A stretch of 64,000 nt of DNA from SVFI01 sp045588655. Lineage in GTDB: Bacteria > Bacillota > Clostridia > Lachnospirales > Lachnospiraceae. The translations under genes and the position numbers were made by a program. Numbering within the stretch: position 1 is the first letter of the stretch; each line of letters begins with the position of its first letter. The DNA lies in NCBI GenBank assembly GCA_045588655.1, contig JAZNEP010000059.1:1-64000 (forward strand). The letters run 5' to 3'. The notes beneath the pieces are model-generated. The model saw nothing but the letters and a program-made list of their open reading frames with translations. It was not told where the DNA came from and did no database searches. Positions 6,093 through 14,510 of the stretch are shown here, one piece after another.

Positions 6093-7379
6093 TTAAATAA
6101 CTCTCCTTACAGAGAGAATCGTACGATATGTCGCATATCCGTAGGTAATACCGGTACGCTCCGTACTGGCGTGAACAATCTGGCCACCACCTAAGTAAAT
6201 AGCTACATGGCCTGCATAACAAATCAAATCACCCGGTTGTGCATCTTCATAAGCGACTTCCACTCCGCAGCTCCTTTGGCTGGCAGAATCTCTCGGGAGT
6301 GATATTCCAAAATTCGCATATACAGACTGCGTAAATCCGGAACAATCGGCTCCGTTTGTCAGACTGGTTCCTCCGTACACATATGGATTACCTACAAACT
6401 GACATGCATAGTTACAAATCTGCTGACCAAGCGACGAACCTCCACCACCATCATAATTGTAGTCATCACTATAACCATCGTCGTAATCATCATAGTACTC
6501 GTCACTATAGTCGCCATCACCCGAATCCGTATCTGAATCACTCTCGGAATTGTCTCCGTTAATGTCGATTGTCGTGGTACCGTCACCGGACTCGTTTTGC
6601 TCTTTTTCCTTTTCTCTCCGCTCTTTTTCTTTTCGAGCCTTTTCCTGTCGTTTACGCTCCTGCTCCTCCATCCGCTTGATGCGCGCAGTCTGCTGTATCA
6701 ACTCATTTTTATATTGATTTGCCTTTTCTCTCGCATTCTCCAGCTGCAGGTCAAAATCCTGTACTGTCCGTCTCTGTATTGCTACCAATATCTCGAGACT
6801 TTCCTGCTCCTGTTCCAGCTCATATTCGGATGACTTCAGCGCCGCTTGCTCATCTTCCAGCGTCGCCTTGAGACCTTCCACTTTTTCTCTGTTCTCAATA
6901 TACTCGTCCAACATTTTTCTGTCGTAACTGTATATCTCCTCGACATACTCTGCTTTATTCATCATATCCGAATAATTCGTCGCACCTAACAGCGCCTGCA
7001 TGTATACCGTATTTCCCTGCTCATACATGAATTTGATGCGCTTTTTCATATTTTCGTATTGTACGCTCTCTTTTTCCTGCGCACTTTCCAAATCACTGGT
7101 CGCAATTCGGATTTCTTTTTGTTTTATTTTTATTTCTTCCTCAATGACTCCTATACTCGTCAAAAGATCAACCAATTGATTATTCAAAGCAACCAACTCA
7201 TTATTGGCACTATCTCTCTGAGACTGAATACTTCCAATCTCTTCATTTGCCTCATTGAGATTCTGCTGTGTCAAATAACTTTGGTTTCTAACACTGGAAA
7301 TAGTGGTTGCCTGTACAGGAACCACTATTTGCGCTGCCATAATTATGCTCAATACAATACAAAAAAGTTTCTTTTGCAT
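6093..7379 (-). CDS. Secreted NlpC/P60 peptidoglycan hydrolase with coiled-coil
   Basis: About 428 residues. A signal peptide (KKLFCIVLSIIMAAQIVVPVQA) leads into a long coiled coil (about 35-240) like those of CwlO and PcsB-type proteins, then an acidic Asp/Ser/Tyr-rich linker (about 265-315) and a C-terminal NlpC/P60 domain. The catalytic Cys is in GADCSGFT (about 346), with His in GHVAIY (about 391) and IVHAS. Such enzymes cut stem peptides during growth or cell separation, and the coiled coil usually makes them dependent on FtsEX-like partners. ATG at 7379 is preferred over a TTG one codon earlier; GGTGAT lies upstream. It starts 12 bases after a foldase lipoprotein gene, so both likely share a transcript. 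Confidence 0.88.
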   Translation of the reverse strand: MQKKLFCIVLSIIMAAQIVVPVQATTISSVRNQSYLTQQNLNEANEEIGSIQSQRDSANNELVALNNQLVDLLTSIGVIEEEIKIKQKEIRIATSDLESAQEKESVQYENMKKRIKFMYEQGNTVYMQALLGATNYSDMMNKAEYVEEIYSYDRKMLDEYIENREKVEGLKATLEDEQAALKSSEYELEQEQESLEILVAIQRRTVQDFDLQLENAREKANQYKNELIQQTARIKRMEEQERKRQEKARKEKERREKEKEQNESGDGTTTIDINGDNSESDSDTDSGDGDYSDEYYDDYDDGYSDDYNYDGGGGSSLGQQICNYACQFVGNPYVYGGTSLTNGADCSGFTQSVYANFGISLPRDSASQRSCGVEVAYEDAQPGDLICYAGHVAIYLGGGQIVHASTERTGITYGYATYRTILSVRRVI

Positions 7380-7391
7380 CAAATCACCATT

Positions 7392-8780
7392 TTATTCTTC
7401 TACTTCTTCTGTTTCCTCAGTTTCCTCAAGCTCTGTATCGGATTCTGCTTCCTCTTCTTCAAGCTCCTCGTCGGATTCTTCATCTACTTCCATATCTTCA
7501 AATTCGATATAATCCTCAGATTCAGCATCTTCATCCATTTCTTCTTCCTCGAGATCTTCGCCTTCTACGTCTTCCTCAATCATCTCTTCCTCGTCTGCAC
7601 GGATAGATACAGGCTCGTTCTCCTTGATTGTAACACAAGTTGCTAAATATTCATATACTTTTTCTGACAATGTATAATCATAAAATTGTCCCATTCCTAC
7701 TTCGTCAAGAAGCTGCTGTGCGGATTCGTATCCATTCTCTTCATAGTCTTGTTCCGCCTGTTTTTGAAGATCGCTGTCTGACAGAGTAATATTTGCCTTT
7801 TTAGCAATTGCTGCAATGACAAGTCTTTCTTTTGCTGTCTCAAGTGCAGACTCCTGACAATCTGCCTGGTATTCTTCTGTTGTCATTCCCATATAATTCT
7901 GAACAAACTCATCTACTGTTACTCCATAGTAACCGGCATAAAGTTCTGTGTTTGCCATCACATTATTGAAAATGCTGTCCACCAGCTCCTGTGGTGCATC
8001 TTTTACTTCACAAAGCTCGTATACTGCTTCCCAGATCACGTTTTCTTTTTCTGTCTTGTTTGTTTCTTCACAGGATTCTACTAAATACTGCTCTACATCC
8101 TTTCGGAAATCAGCCATTGTAGATACTCCGATATCTAATTTTGCAATAAACTCATCGGTAAACTCAGGCATTTTTTTCTCATCGATGGAATTAATCTTCA
8201 CATCAAATACAACCGCTGCTCCTGCAAGCTCTGCATTGCCATAATTTTCCGGGAATGTCAAATCAAGAGCAACATCCTCTCCAACCTTATGACCAATCAG
8301 ACCATCTTCAAATCCAGGAATAAACATTCCGGAACCGATTTCAAGATGCTGTCCATCTGCTGTTCCACCATCAAATGCAACTCCGTCTTTTTTTCCGGAA
8401 TAGTTGATGTTTACTAAATCACCCTCCTCAACTACTTCCTTGTCTGTCGCCGTATAATCATATAAATCCGCATACTCTACATAGTACTCAAGATCTTCCT
8501 GCATCTGCGCTTCAATGTCTTCTTCCGTGTAATTATAGACATCAACTGTTACTTCCACGCTCTCGAAATCTCCAAGCGTTACATACTGGTCCGGATCAAA
8601 ATCTTTGGTTGATACTTCCACCGGCGCTTCTACTACAGTTTCTGTTGCTGCTTCTGTTGTTGCCTCTGCTGTTGTTTCTGTCGCTGCAGCCCCTTCGTTA
8701 TTCGTTTTCTCAGCATTACATGCGCAAAGGCTCATTACCATACTGACAGCCAAAAGAGCTGTGATTAATTTCTTTTTCAT
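7392..8780 (-). CDS. Lipoprotein with trigger-factor-like FKBP foldase domain
   Basis: 462 residues. The N-terminus has a lipobox (SLCAC, Cys21), predicting anchoring to the outer face of the membrane. A Thr/Glu-rich spacer precedes an FKBP-type peptidyl-prolyl isomerase domain (about 110-200: GDLVNINYSGKKDGVAFDGG, FIPGFEDGLIGHKVGE), then a trigger-factor C-terminal-like helical region to about 400. The last 60 residues are almost all Glu, Asp and Ser. It probably helps fold exported proteins, perhaps the NlpC/P60 enzyme encoded next. It has no ribosome-binding domain, so it is not classical Tig. Confidence 0.83.
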   Translation of the reverse strand: MKKKLITALLAVSMVMSLCACNAEKTNNEGAAATETTAEATTEAATETVVEAPVEVSTKDFDPDQYVTLGDFESVEVTVDVYNYTEEDIEAQMQEDLEYYVEYADLYDYTATDKEVVEEGDLVNINYSGKKDGVAFDGGTADGQHLEIGSGMFIPGFEDGLIGHKVGEDVALDLTFPENYGNAELAGAAVVFDVKINSIDEKKMPEFTDEFIAKLDIGVSTMADFRKDVEQYLVESCEETNKTEKENVIWEAVYELCEVKDAPQELVDSIFNNVMANTELYAGYYGVTVDEFVQNYMGMTTEEYQADCQESALETAKERLVIAAIAKKANITLSDSDLQKQAEQDYEENGYESAQQLLDEVGMGQFYDYTLSEKVYEYLATCVTIKENEPVSIRADEEEMIEEDVEGEDLEEEEMDEDAESEDYIEFEDMEVDEESDEELEEEEAESDTELEETEETEEVEE

Positions 8781-8902
8781 ATTGTTTTTCTCCTCGTTTC
8801 TCTCTTTTTTCGGAATTCACCAATTTACCACTTAATATATATAACACATTTTTTCCTATCGATAAAGATGAAAAAAAAAATTCATAAAGAATTCATACTT
8901 TC

Positions 8903-8931
8903 TTGCACTAATAAAAAAAGAATGTTACAAT
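8903..8931 (+). promoter_or_regulatory. Promoter of the membrane-anchored 158-residue protein
   Basis: TTGCAC (8903-8908), 17-base spacer, TACAAT (8926-8931). An inverted repeat GTTACA/TGTAAC (8924-8929 with 8942-8947) covers the -10 and transcription start and may be a repressor site. Confidence 0.6.
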
Positions 8932-8966
8932 AACCTATGTTTGTAACAAATTAGGTGGAGGTAAGC

Positions 8967-9443
8967 ATGAATACAACTACGATCATACTTCTTATTATCA
9001 TTACGATTTTAATTATCGCTATCGTTGCTTTATATTTTGTAGGGAAAAAAACACAAAAGAAACAGGCTGAGCAACAGGAGCTTATGGAGGCGTCCAAACA
9101 GACCGTTTCCATGCTGATTATTGACAAAAAACGAATGAAACTTAAAGATTCCGGACTTCCGCAAGCGGTTCTGGAACAGACACCGAAGCTTTTGCGCGGT
9201 GCAAAAATGCCTATCGTAAAAGCAAAGGTAGGTCCACAGATTCTTTCTCTCGTATGTGATGAGAAGATTTTTGACAAAGTTCCTGTCAAAAAAGAGGTAA
9301 AGGCATCTGTCAGCGGAATTTACATCATTGATGTAAAAGGTATTCGTAATACAAAATCTTCTGAGCCGGAGAAGAAAAAGAACTTTTTCCAGCGCACAAT
9401 GGATGTTATAAAGGAAAAAGCAGCTGTTAACCCGGTAAAATAA
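8967..9443 (+). CDS. Hypothetical protein with one N-terminal membrane segment
   Basis: 158 residues. Residues 4-26 form a single hydrophobic segment, followed by a basic stretch (GKKTQKKQAEQQ) and a soluble domain ending in a Lys-rich tail. The positive charge after the segment argues for a cytoplasmic C-terminus. ATG at 8967 follows GGTGGAGG; four codons upstream there is another start without support. It stands alone between two leftward units, with its own promoter and the terminator at 9470-9499. I do not recognise the family. Confidence 0.7.
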   Translation: MNTTTIILLIIITILIIAIVALYFVGKKTQKKQAEQQELMEASKQTVSMLIIDKKRMKLKDSGLPQAVLEQTPKLLRGAKMPIVKAKVGPQILSLVCDEKIFDKVPVKKEVKASVSGIYIIDVKGIRNTKSSEPEKKKNFFQRTMDVIKEKAAVNPVK

Positions 9444-9469
9444 TAAAGATAAGCTAGATACTAAATATA

Positions 9470-9499
9470 AAAAAGAGTTGTTTATCAACAACTCTTTTT
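9470..9499. terminator. Bidirectional terminator between convergent genes
   Basis: AAAAGAGTTG...CAACTCTTTT stem with a short loop and T-runs on both strands, in the 59-base gap between the rightward 158-residue gene and the leftward DUF1934 gene. Confidence 0.8.
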
Positions 9500-9502
9500 T
9501 GT

Positions 9503-9943
9503 TTACTGTATTTGTAATCCCTTTTCTTTTGAAGCAACCTCTAACTTAATCTGACAATACCCGAGATGCTCATAGTTTGCTTCGAGTGCATAATCTACAT
9601 TGAGCATAATCCGGTCATCCTCCTCTGTCAGTTCGATGCTGTTTGTATCAATTCCAACCATCACATCTCCATAAGGTGTTGCGTAACAGCACATATTTTT
9701 CCGGCTTTCCTCAAAAATCATACTGACACTAATCGGTCCTTTTTTGGTTACTGTCAATGCCCCTTCTTTAAATTTCATGAGACTTCTGACCGGCTGATCA
9801 AATCCCTCCATTATCTCATCATAAAAGACATAGTGAAGATCTTCTTTTTTATAATAATTTCCTTTATTAATGACTTCCATCTGTTCTGTATCATCCTGCA
9901 TCGTCTGAAAAGAAGATACCGAAACAATTACATCCTTTGTCAT
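9503..9943 (-). CDS. DUF1934 family protein
   Basis: 146 residues, with the beta-rich pattern of the DUF1934/YwiB family: VIVSVSSFQTMQDDTEQMEV at the N-terminus, YYKKEDLHYVFYDE, LTVTKKGPISVSMIFEE, and a C-terminal DYALEANYEHLGYCQIKLEV. The family is a small calycin-like barrel of unknown function, common in Firmicutes. It begins 21 bases after murI on the same strand and is probably co-transcribed. The ribosome binding site is AAGGA 9 bases before the ATG. Confidence 0.75.
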   Translation of the reverse strand: MTKDVIVSVSSFQTMQDDTEQMEVINKGNYYKKEDLHYVFYDEIMEGFDQPVRSLMKFKEGALTVTKKGPISVSMIFEESRKNMCCYATPYGDVMVGIDTNSIELTEEDDRIMLNVDYALEANYEHLGYCQIKLEVASKEKGLQIQ

Positions 9944-9964
9944 AGCAGTAAATCCTTTCTGTCT

Positions 9965-10792
9965 CTAATATTCCTCAATCGGAATCGTTTTGGCAGATAA
10001 AATACCATATTTCAGAATCGAATTTGCAAATGTTTTAAATTTCTCTGCTCCATCGGAAACATAGAACTGATAGCGGTTTTCTCCCAAATCCGGCTTCTTA
10101 TCCTGAAGAAGATTTTTTCCTTCCAAAAGATTTCGAAGCTCTCTCGCTGTCTCATATGCAGGATTGACAAGGGTCACTTTATTTCCCATAACTCTTCCGA
10201 TGGTGTCTCTGATTAACGGATAATGGGTACATCCAAGAATCAGGGTATCAATATCAATATCAATCAGTTCCAAAAGATAGCGCGAAGCAATTTCATCCGT
10301 TACCGGATCTTCCAAAAGTCCCTCTTCCACCAGCGGAACAAAAAGCGGACACGCCTTTCCCGTGACACTCACTTGAGGCTTTAATTCTTTGATATATGTA
10401 GTATATATTTCAGAGCCGATGGTTGCACTTGTCGCAATGACTCCGACTTTTCCGTTCCGCGTTGTCTGTGCAGCCACTTTCGCACCTGGCTTTACCACTC
10501 CAATCATCGGAACATCAAACTCTTTTTCCAGTTCATCCAGCGCATATGCACTGGCCGTATTACATGCTACCACAATAGTTTTTACCTTCTGCGTTTGTAA
10601 AAATCGGGTAATCTGACGCGAAAATCTGGTCACAGTTTCCTTTGACTTACTTCCGTATGGAACCCTCGCTGTATCTCCAAAATATATAATTTTTTCATTT
10701 GGTATCTGGCGCATGATTTCGCGGACTACTGTCAGTCCTCCAAAACCGGAATCAAATACGCCAATCGGTGCATCTTTCAAACAATCCGACAT
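9965..10792 (-). CDS. murI: Glutamate racemase
   Basis: Converts L-glutamate to D-glutamate for the peptidoglycan stem peptide. The 275-residue cytoplasmic enzyme shows both catalytic cysteines, Cys77 (VVACNTAS) and Cys188 (LILGCTHYPL, with His190), and the N-terminal GVFDSGFGGLTV with Asp14. It is complete. Its ATG has AGGAGT upstream and sits 8 bases after the small gene 10801-11133. murC, murF and ddl are elsewhere in the window, not linked to it. Confidence 0.95.
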   Translation of the reverse strand: MSDCLKDAPIGVFDSGFGGLTVVREIMRQIPNEKIIYFGDTARVPYGSKSKETVTRFSRQITRFLQTQKVKTIVVACNTASAYALDELEKEFDVPMIGVVKPGAKVAAQTTRNGKVGVIATSATIGSEIYTTYIKELKPQVSVTGKACPLFVPLVEEGLLEDPVTDEIASRYLLELIDIDIDTLILGCTHYPLIRDTIGRVMGNKVTLVNPAYETARELRNLLEGKNLLQDKKPDLGENRYQFYVSDGAEKFKTFANSILKYGILSAKTIPIEEY

Positions 10793-10800
10793 AATAACTC

Positions 10801-11133
10801 CTAACTGTTTTTCAAGCGTTCATATAGGTAGGATTTGCAACGAATCTGTGGTTTGCCACAGACCGACCCATCTTTTGAAGAAGAAAGCCTGTCACTTTCA
10901 TATGCGTTTTCATATTCGTTTTCATATTCGCCCACATTTTTATTCCATCTCGGACTTCCGTATTCTGAATCCACCATCTCACTTGAATAATCGTTATCTT
11001 CCATGATGCGATAGGATTGTGGTGATAGTCCCCGATCCGGATACAACACTCCAAAAAAGAATGCCATTGCGAATATCAGGCTTAACATTCCATAAACAAA
11101 CGTCTCTATCTGTTTTTTTATTTTTTCTTTCAT
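10801..11133 (-). CDS. Hypothetical membrane-anchored protein, 110 residues
   Basis: A short basic N-terminus is followed by a hydrophobic segment (about residues 12-31, VYGMLSLIFAMAFFFGVLY), then a hydrophilic tail with repeated acidic/Asn/Tyr elements (EYENEYENAYES). A strong AGGAGG lies 9 bases before the ATG. It precedes murI by 8 bases and so is probably in the murI operon. The family is not recognised; the membrane segment and the envelope gene next door hint at a surface role, nothing more. Confidence 0.6.
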   Translation of the reverse strand: MKEKIKKQIETFVYGMLSLIFAMAFFFGVLYPDRGLSPQSYRIMEDNDYSSEMVDSEYGSPRWNKNVGEYENEYENAYESDRLSSSKDGSVCGKPQIRCKSYLYERLKNS

Positions 11134-11221
11134 CTGACTTATCCTCCTTTGATCCTCTTATATGGATCTATCCGAAGTATGCACAGATGAAGTTAATTTA
11201 TTCCGTTTTTTACACAATATT

Positions 11222-11893
11222 TCAACTTAAATTCAGATGTTTCATAATCATATTCAGCTGATTCTCTATATGCTGCTGAATTTCATGCACCGCGCGCTCC
11301 TTATCGCGAGCGGCAATACTCTCGTATAATCTCCGATGTTCTTCGATTAAGAGGGTATGATATGACGCATCTTTAATATATTCAAATCTGTATCGATACA
11401 TCTGCTCAGCAAGATTGGATATCATCTGCTGTAATCTTTCATTTCCGGTGGCCCGAATAATGACATCATGCAGTGCCACGTCCGCTTTGGTAATAATGGT
11501 TGCATCCTTGGTTGCTGTTACCTTAGCGAAATAATCACATGCCTCTTCCAGCTCCTGCAGTCCCTCTTTGGTAATTCTCTCACAGGCCAGTTCAACCCCA
11601 AGCGCATCCAGCGCCTGTCTTACCTCAAGCACATCCTTCAGATTTTGAACTGATATCTGCGCTACCTCTGCGCCTCTGCGCGGAATCATGGTAACCAGAC
11701 CTTCCAACTCCAGTTTTCGGATGGCTTCTCGAATCGGAGTACGACTGACACCCAATCTCTCAGCCAAATGAATTTCCATCAGTCGCTCTCCCGGCTTTAA
11801 TTCTCCGGTCAAAATTCCCTGTCTGAGGGTTTTAAAAACGACATCCCGAAGCGGTAAATATTCATCCATGTTCTGCTGCATTATATCTCTCAT
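11222..11893 (-). CDS. GntR family regulator, FadR/FCD subfamily
   Basis: 223 residues. A winged helix-turn-helix occupies about 12-75 (LKPGERLMEIHLAERLGVSR, TPIREAIRKLELEGLV) and the rest is the all-helical FCD ligand-binding domain, with the usual metal-binding Asp/His pattern (DVALHDVIIRATGN). Its ATG overlaps the ispE stop codon by 4 bases (ATGA), so the two are translationally coupled. FCD regulators generally sense small carboxylic acids; the ligand and targets here are unknown, and the coupling to ispE may be just genomic convenience. Confidence 0.85.
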   Translation of the reverse strand: MRDIMQQNMDEYLPLRDVVFKTLRQGILTGELKPGERLMEIHLAERLGVSRTPIREAIRKLELEGLVTMIPRRGAEVAQISVQNLKDVLEVRQALDALGVELACERITKEGLQELEEACDYFAKVTATKDATIITKADVALHDVIIRATGNERLQQMISNLAEQMYRYRFEYIKDASYHTLLIEEHRRLYESIAARDKERAVHEIQQHIENQLNMIMKHLNLS

Positions 11894-12765
11894 ACATTTT
11901 CTCCATTTTGAAACGTGGTCACAAACAACTGCTTCGCAAGTTTTGCTGTCTCTAATGCATTATATGCCTTTTTTGCTGTCTCTTCATCTGCAAAAATAGC
12001 AAATACGCTCGGTCCGCTTCCGCTCATAAGTGCTCCTAGCGCCCCCTGCTGCATCAGTAGCTTTTTCATTTCATCAATGACAGGATAGTCTTCCACCGTA
12101 ACCAGCTCAAGCACATTCCCAAGTCGGCTGACGATACCATCCAGATCTTTTTTCGCAAGTGCCTCCACCATTCCGTCTATGTCCGGATGCTCATAATTTT
12201 CTTTCGCATCCAACTTTTTATATACAACCGGTGTTGAAACATATATATCCGGCTTTGCGACTACAAGATACGCCTGCGGTGGTGCGCAAACAGGCGTCAG
12301 TTTTTCACCGATTCCTTCCGAGAGCGCTGTCTGTCCCATCACACAAAACGGAACATCCGCTCCGATACTGACGCTTTCTTTTTGTATTTGTTCCTTGGAC
12401 AGGCCAAGTTCCAAAAGCTCATTCACCCCAAGTAACGTGGCCGCCGCATCTGTGCTGCCTCCTGCCATACCTGCAGCAATCGGTATTCTTTTTTCGAGAT
12501 AAATATCTACCCCTCGCCGATCTCCTGTCAGCTTTCTTAACAAAAGTACCGCTTTATAAATCAGATTATCTTCGTTAACCGGTAGTATACCTTCATTTGT
12601 CTCGATGACAATCCTGTCATCTTCACGTGTTGAAAATGTGAGCGTGTCACAAATTCCGACATTTTGCATAATCATTTTTACCTCATGATACCCATTTGGT
12701 AAAATACCGGTCACGTCCAGTCCTAGATTTATTTTTGCATATGCATTTCTGGTGATTTTTTTCAT
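11890..12765 (-). CDS. ispE: 4-diphosphocytidyl-2-C-methyl-D-erythritol kinase
   Basis: Phosphorylates CDP-methylerythritol in the non-mevalonate isoprenoid pathway. 291 residues, GHMP kinase fold: KITRNAYAKINLGLDV at the N-terminus, the ATP-binding PIAAGMAGGSTDAAATL at about 93-109, and GALMSGSGPSVFAIF near the C-terminus. ATG at 12765 is preferred (AGGCAGG upstream, homology begins there); an in-frame ATG lies 6 codons earlier. The gene is followed by the GntR regulator with a 4-base overlap. Other isp genes are not in the window. Confidence 0.93.
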   Translation of the reverse strand: MKKITRNAYAKINLGLDVTGILPNGYHEVKMIMQNVGICDTLTFSTREDDRIVIETNEGILPVNEDNLIYKAVLLLRKLTGDRRGVDIYLEKRIPIAAGMAGGSTDAAATLLGVNELLELGLSKEQIQKESVSIGADVPFCVMGQTALSEGIGEKLTPVCAPPQAYLVVAKPDIYVSTPVVYKKLDAKENYEHPDIDGMVEALAKKDLDGIVSRLGNVLELVTVEDYPVIDEMKKLLMQQGALGALMSGSGPSVFAIFADEETAKKAYNALETAKLAKQLFVTTFQNGENV

Positions 12766-12821
12766 ATTGTACCTGCCTTGCATTTTGTATACATTCTTAA
12801 ACTAAATATATAACGAAACCT

Positions 12822-12851
12822 CAAAAAAAGCAACCGGGAGCTGACTCCCGG
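12822..12851 (-). terminator. Terminator after the SPOCS-LysM gene
   Basis: Perfect CCGGGAG/CTCCCGG stem (12834-12840 with 12845-12851), 4-base loop, then TTGCTTTTTTT on the minus strand. It separates the spore gene from ispE. Confidence 0.8.
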
Positions 12852-12888
12852 CGTCATTTTTCTGTATTTTTTCACTATACTATTTCCA

Positions 12889-14445
12889 TTAATTCCGCTC
12901 TTTTACCAACAGTAATTTATCTCCCGGTCTGATTTCATCCCCGGAAAGATCATTCATCTCTTTTATCCGCTTTACAGGCATATAATACTTTTTACCAACC
13001 TGCCACAGCGTTTCTCCCTTTCCGACTACATGCACCACAATTCCGGGCTGTTTTCTTCTGCTGTTTTTGTCCGGCTCAAGAACCTTTATCTCTGTCACAA
13101 GTTCTTTTTCAAACTCTTCAAACAAAATTCCTGTAATATCCAATGCAATTTTAGCCTCCAAATCTTTTGCATCCTGCATCGTAACCGAAAGTTGCTCCAG
13201 CGTAACTCTGATTCCCGGTAAAACCTTTTCTCCCACTCCCTTTGCTTCCAGCAGGTAGCTAAATGGAACGGTCTGCTCCAGTGACGAATATGGCATATTA
13301 TCATCACTTGTCACATAAAGACATTTTATGATAATGACACCTTCTATTTCTATCCCTTCTGCTGTGATATTACATTCTTCCACAAACACGTCACCTTCAC
13401 TGTGAATTAGCTGAAGAATCTGCGGATTTCCCTCGATTGGTAATTTTTCATTTAAGCGACAGGTTCCATTATTTCGTACCAGTATCCTGCGAAACGTTCC
13501 TTTTTTAACCTGTGCCTCCACATCTTTCTGTATTCCATATACGTCACTTAATACAGCAACAGTCTCCTCTTCATACAATTTTATACAAAGATCCAGAACA
13601 AGCTCCATGGAGAAACCTCTTTCTTCTCCGTCAAAATCGGGCCGGACTTCAAATTCTCGCGCGGAAATACTGTGACGGATATCCTGAATCATCATCTCCC
13701 TGCTGCCCTGACAGTCAATCGCACCATGGAACGCCAATGTCGTTTCATAGTATTGAAGATTATCGTTTTCCTGCGTACTCTCATACAAAAGAAAAACAGA
13801 GAGATCTCCACTGATACTGATTCGATCATCCAGTGGTTTAAAGTCAATCGATGCAATCTTTACGCTCTGCCAGATTAGGCGGAAAATATTCGGCATATGG
13901 GCCGGTAACTCAAGTTCCTGTCGGATTCTGTAAATATCTCTTTTACAGATAGCCAGTCTGGCGAGCTCAAGGTTTTGCAAATGGTATTCTATCTGCTGTG
14001 CATCTTCCAAATCGCAAGCCGCTTCCTCGTCAAACAGCTCCTCGGACTGTAGCTGGAATGTAACTATGCTCCTTGCATTAAGCTTTCTTGAGTTAATCAT
14101 ACTTACGGAAAGATCCTCAATTTTCCAAATTACATCTACCGTATCCCCCGGTTGTGCTCCCTCCACATAAATAGTTTCATCAAAGGGCACTTTCGTTTCC
14201 AGTCTTGCCAGTTTTTCATCCTCATCCTCCGTAAGATAGAGAATCGATATATCCAACGTACCTTTCAGACCCACATGGTCTTTCCACACTTTCATATCGG
14301 GGATTACAATATTGCCTTCCCGAAATATGATTTTACTCAAATCCGGGTTATTCTCCGGAAGATTGATATCATCTTCGAGATTCATCTGGCTGACCGCCTT
14401 GTATTTTATCCTATCCATATGTATGTTATTACGAATGATATGCAT
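12889..14445 (-). CDS. SPOCS (DUF3794) and LysM domain protein, spore-associated
   Basis: 518 residues without a signal peptide. Most of the length is beta-rich SPOCS/DUF3794 repeats; the family name reflects their presence in spore coat-associated proteins. Examples are PFDETIYVEGAQPGDTVDV near residue 100 and similar blocks in the middle and at about 400 (TVPFSYLLEAKGVGEKV). The last 50 residues are a LysM module (HVVGKGETLWQVGKKY, MNDLSGDEIRPGDKLLL) for binding spore peptidoglycan. This matches morphogenetic proteins made in the mother cell. ATG at 14445 follows GGGGAGG by 7 bases. That ribosome binding site lies in the 3' arm of the pyr terminator, and a sigma-E-like promoter lies in the same hairpin's loop, so expression should be confined to sporulation. 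Its exact place in the coat or cortex is unknown. Confidence 0.85.
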   Translation of the reverse strand: MHIIRNNIHMDRIKYKAVSQMNLEDDINLPENNPDLSKIIFREGNIVIPDMKVWKDHVGLKGTLDISILYLTEDEDEKLARLETKVPFDETIYVEGAQPGDTVDVIWKIEDLSVSMINSRKLNARSIVTFQLQSEELFDEEAACDLEDAQQIEYHLQNLELARLAICKRDIYRIRQELELPAHMPNIFRLIWQSVKIASIDFKPLDDRISISGDLSVFLLYESTQENDNLQYYETTLAFHGAIDCQGSREMMIQDIRHSISAREFEVRPDFDGEERGFSMELVLDLCIKLYEEETVAVLSDVYGIQKDVEAQVKKGTFRRILVRNNGTCRLNEKLPIEGNPQILQLIHSEGDVFVEECNITAEGIEIEGVIIIKCLYVTSDDNMPYSSLEQTVPFSYLLEAKGVGEKVLPGIRVTLEQLSVTMQDAKDLEAKIALDITGILFEEFEKELVTEIKVLEPDKNSRRKQPGIVVHVVGKGETLWQVGKKYYMPVKRIKEMNDLSGDEIRPGDKLLLVKERN

Positions 14446-14450
14446 AAAAA

Positions 14451-14496
14451 AACCTCCCCATTTCTTGATACATTGTATGAATGAAATGGAGAGGTT
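14451..14496 (-). terminator. Terminator of pyrC-pyrK-pyrD, overlapping the next gene's RBS
   Basis: Fourteen-base stem with one wobble (14483-14496 with 14451-14464), an 18-base loop and a T-run. The 3' arm contains GGGGAGG, the ribosome binding site of the SPOCS-LysM gene, and the T-run ends at its ATG. Read-through pyr transcripts would therefore keep that site paired. Confidence 0.85.
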
Positions 14497-14500
14497 ATAC
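14472..14500 (-). promoter_or_regulatory. Sigma-E-like promoter of the SPOCS-LysM gene, in a terminator loop
   Basis: Minus strand: GTATAAC (14500-14494), 14-base spacer, CATACAAT (14479-14472), which fits the sigma-E -10 consensus CATACAnT fully. The -10 lies in the terminator loop and the start point would be near the 3' arm. Transcripts from it would lack the 5' arm and leave the ribosome binding site free. Confidence 0.65.
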
Positions 14501-14510
14501 CAATTTGAAA

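Noticed and set aside
7059..7646. 195-codon rightward frame rich in Phe
   Set aside because: Opposite strand of the coiled-coil and acidic-tail coding regions; Glu/Asp codons read as Phe/Leu/Ser in reverse.
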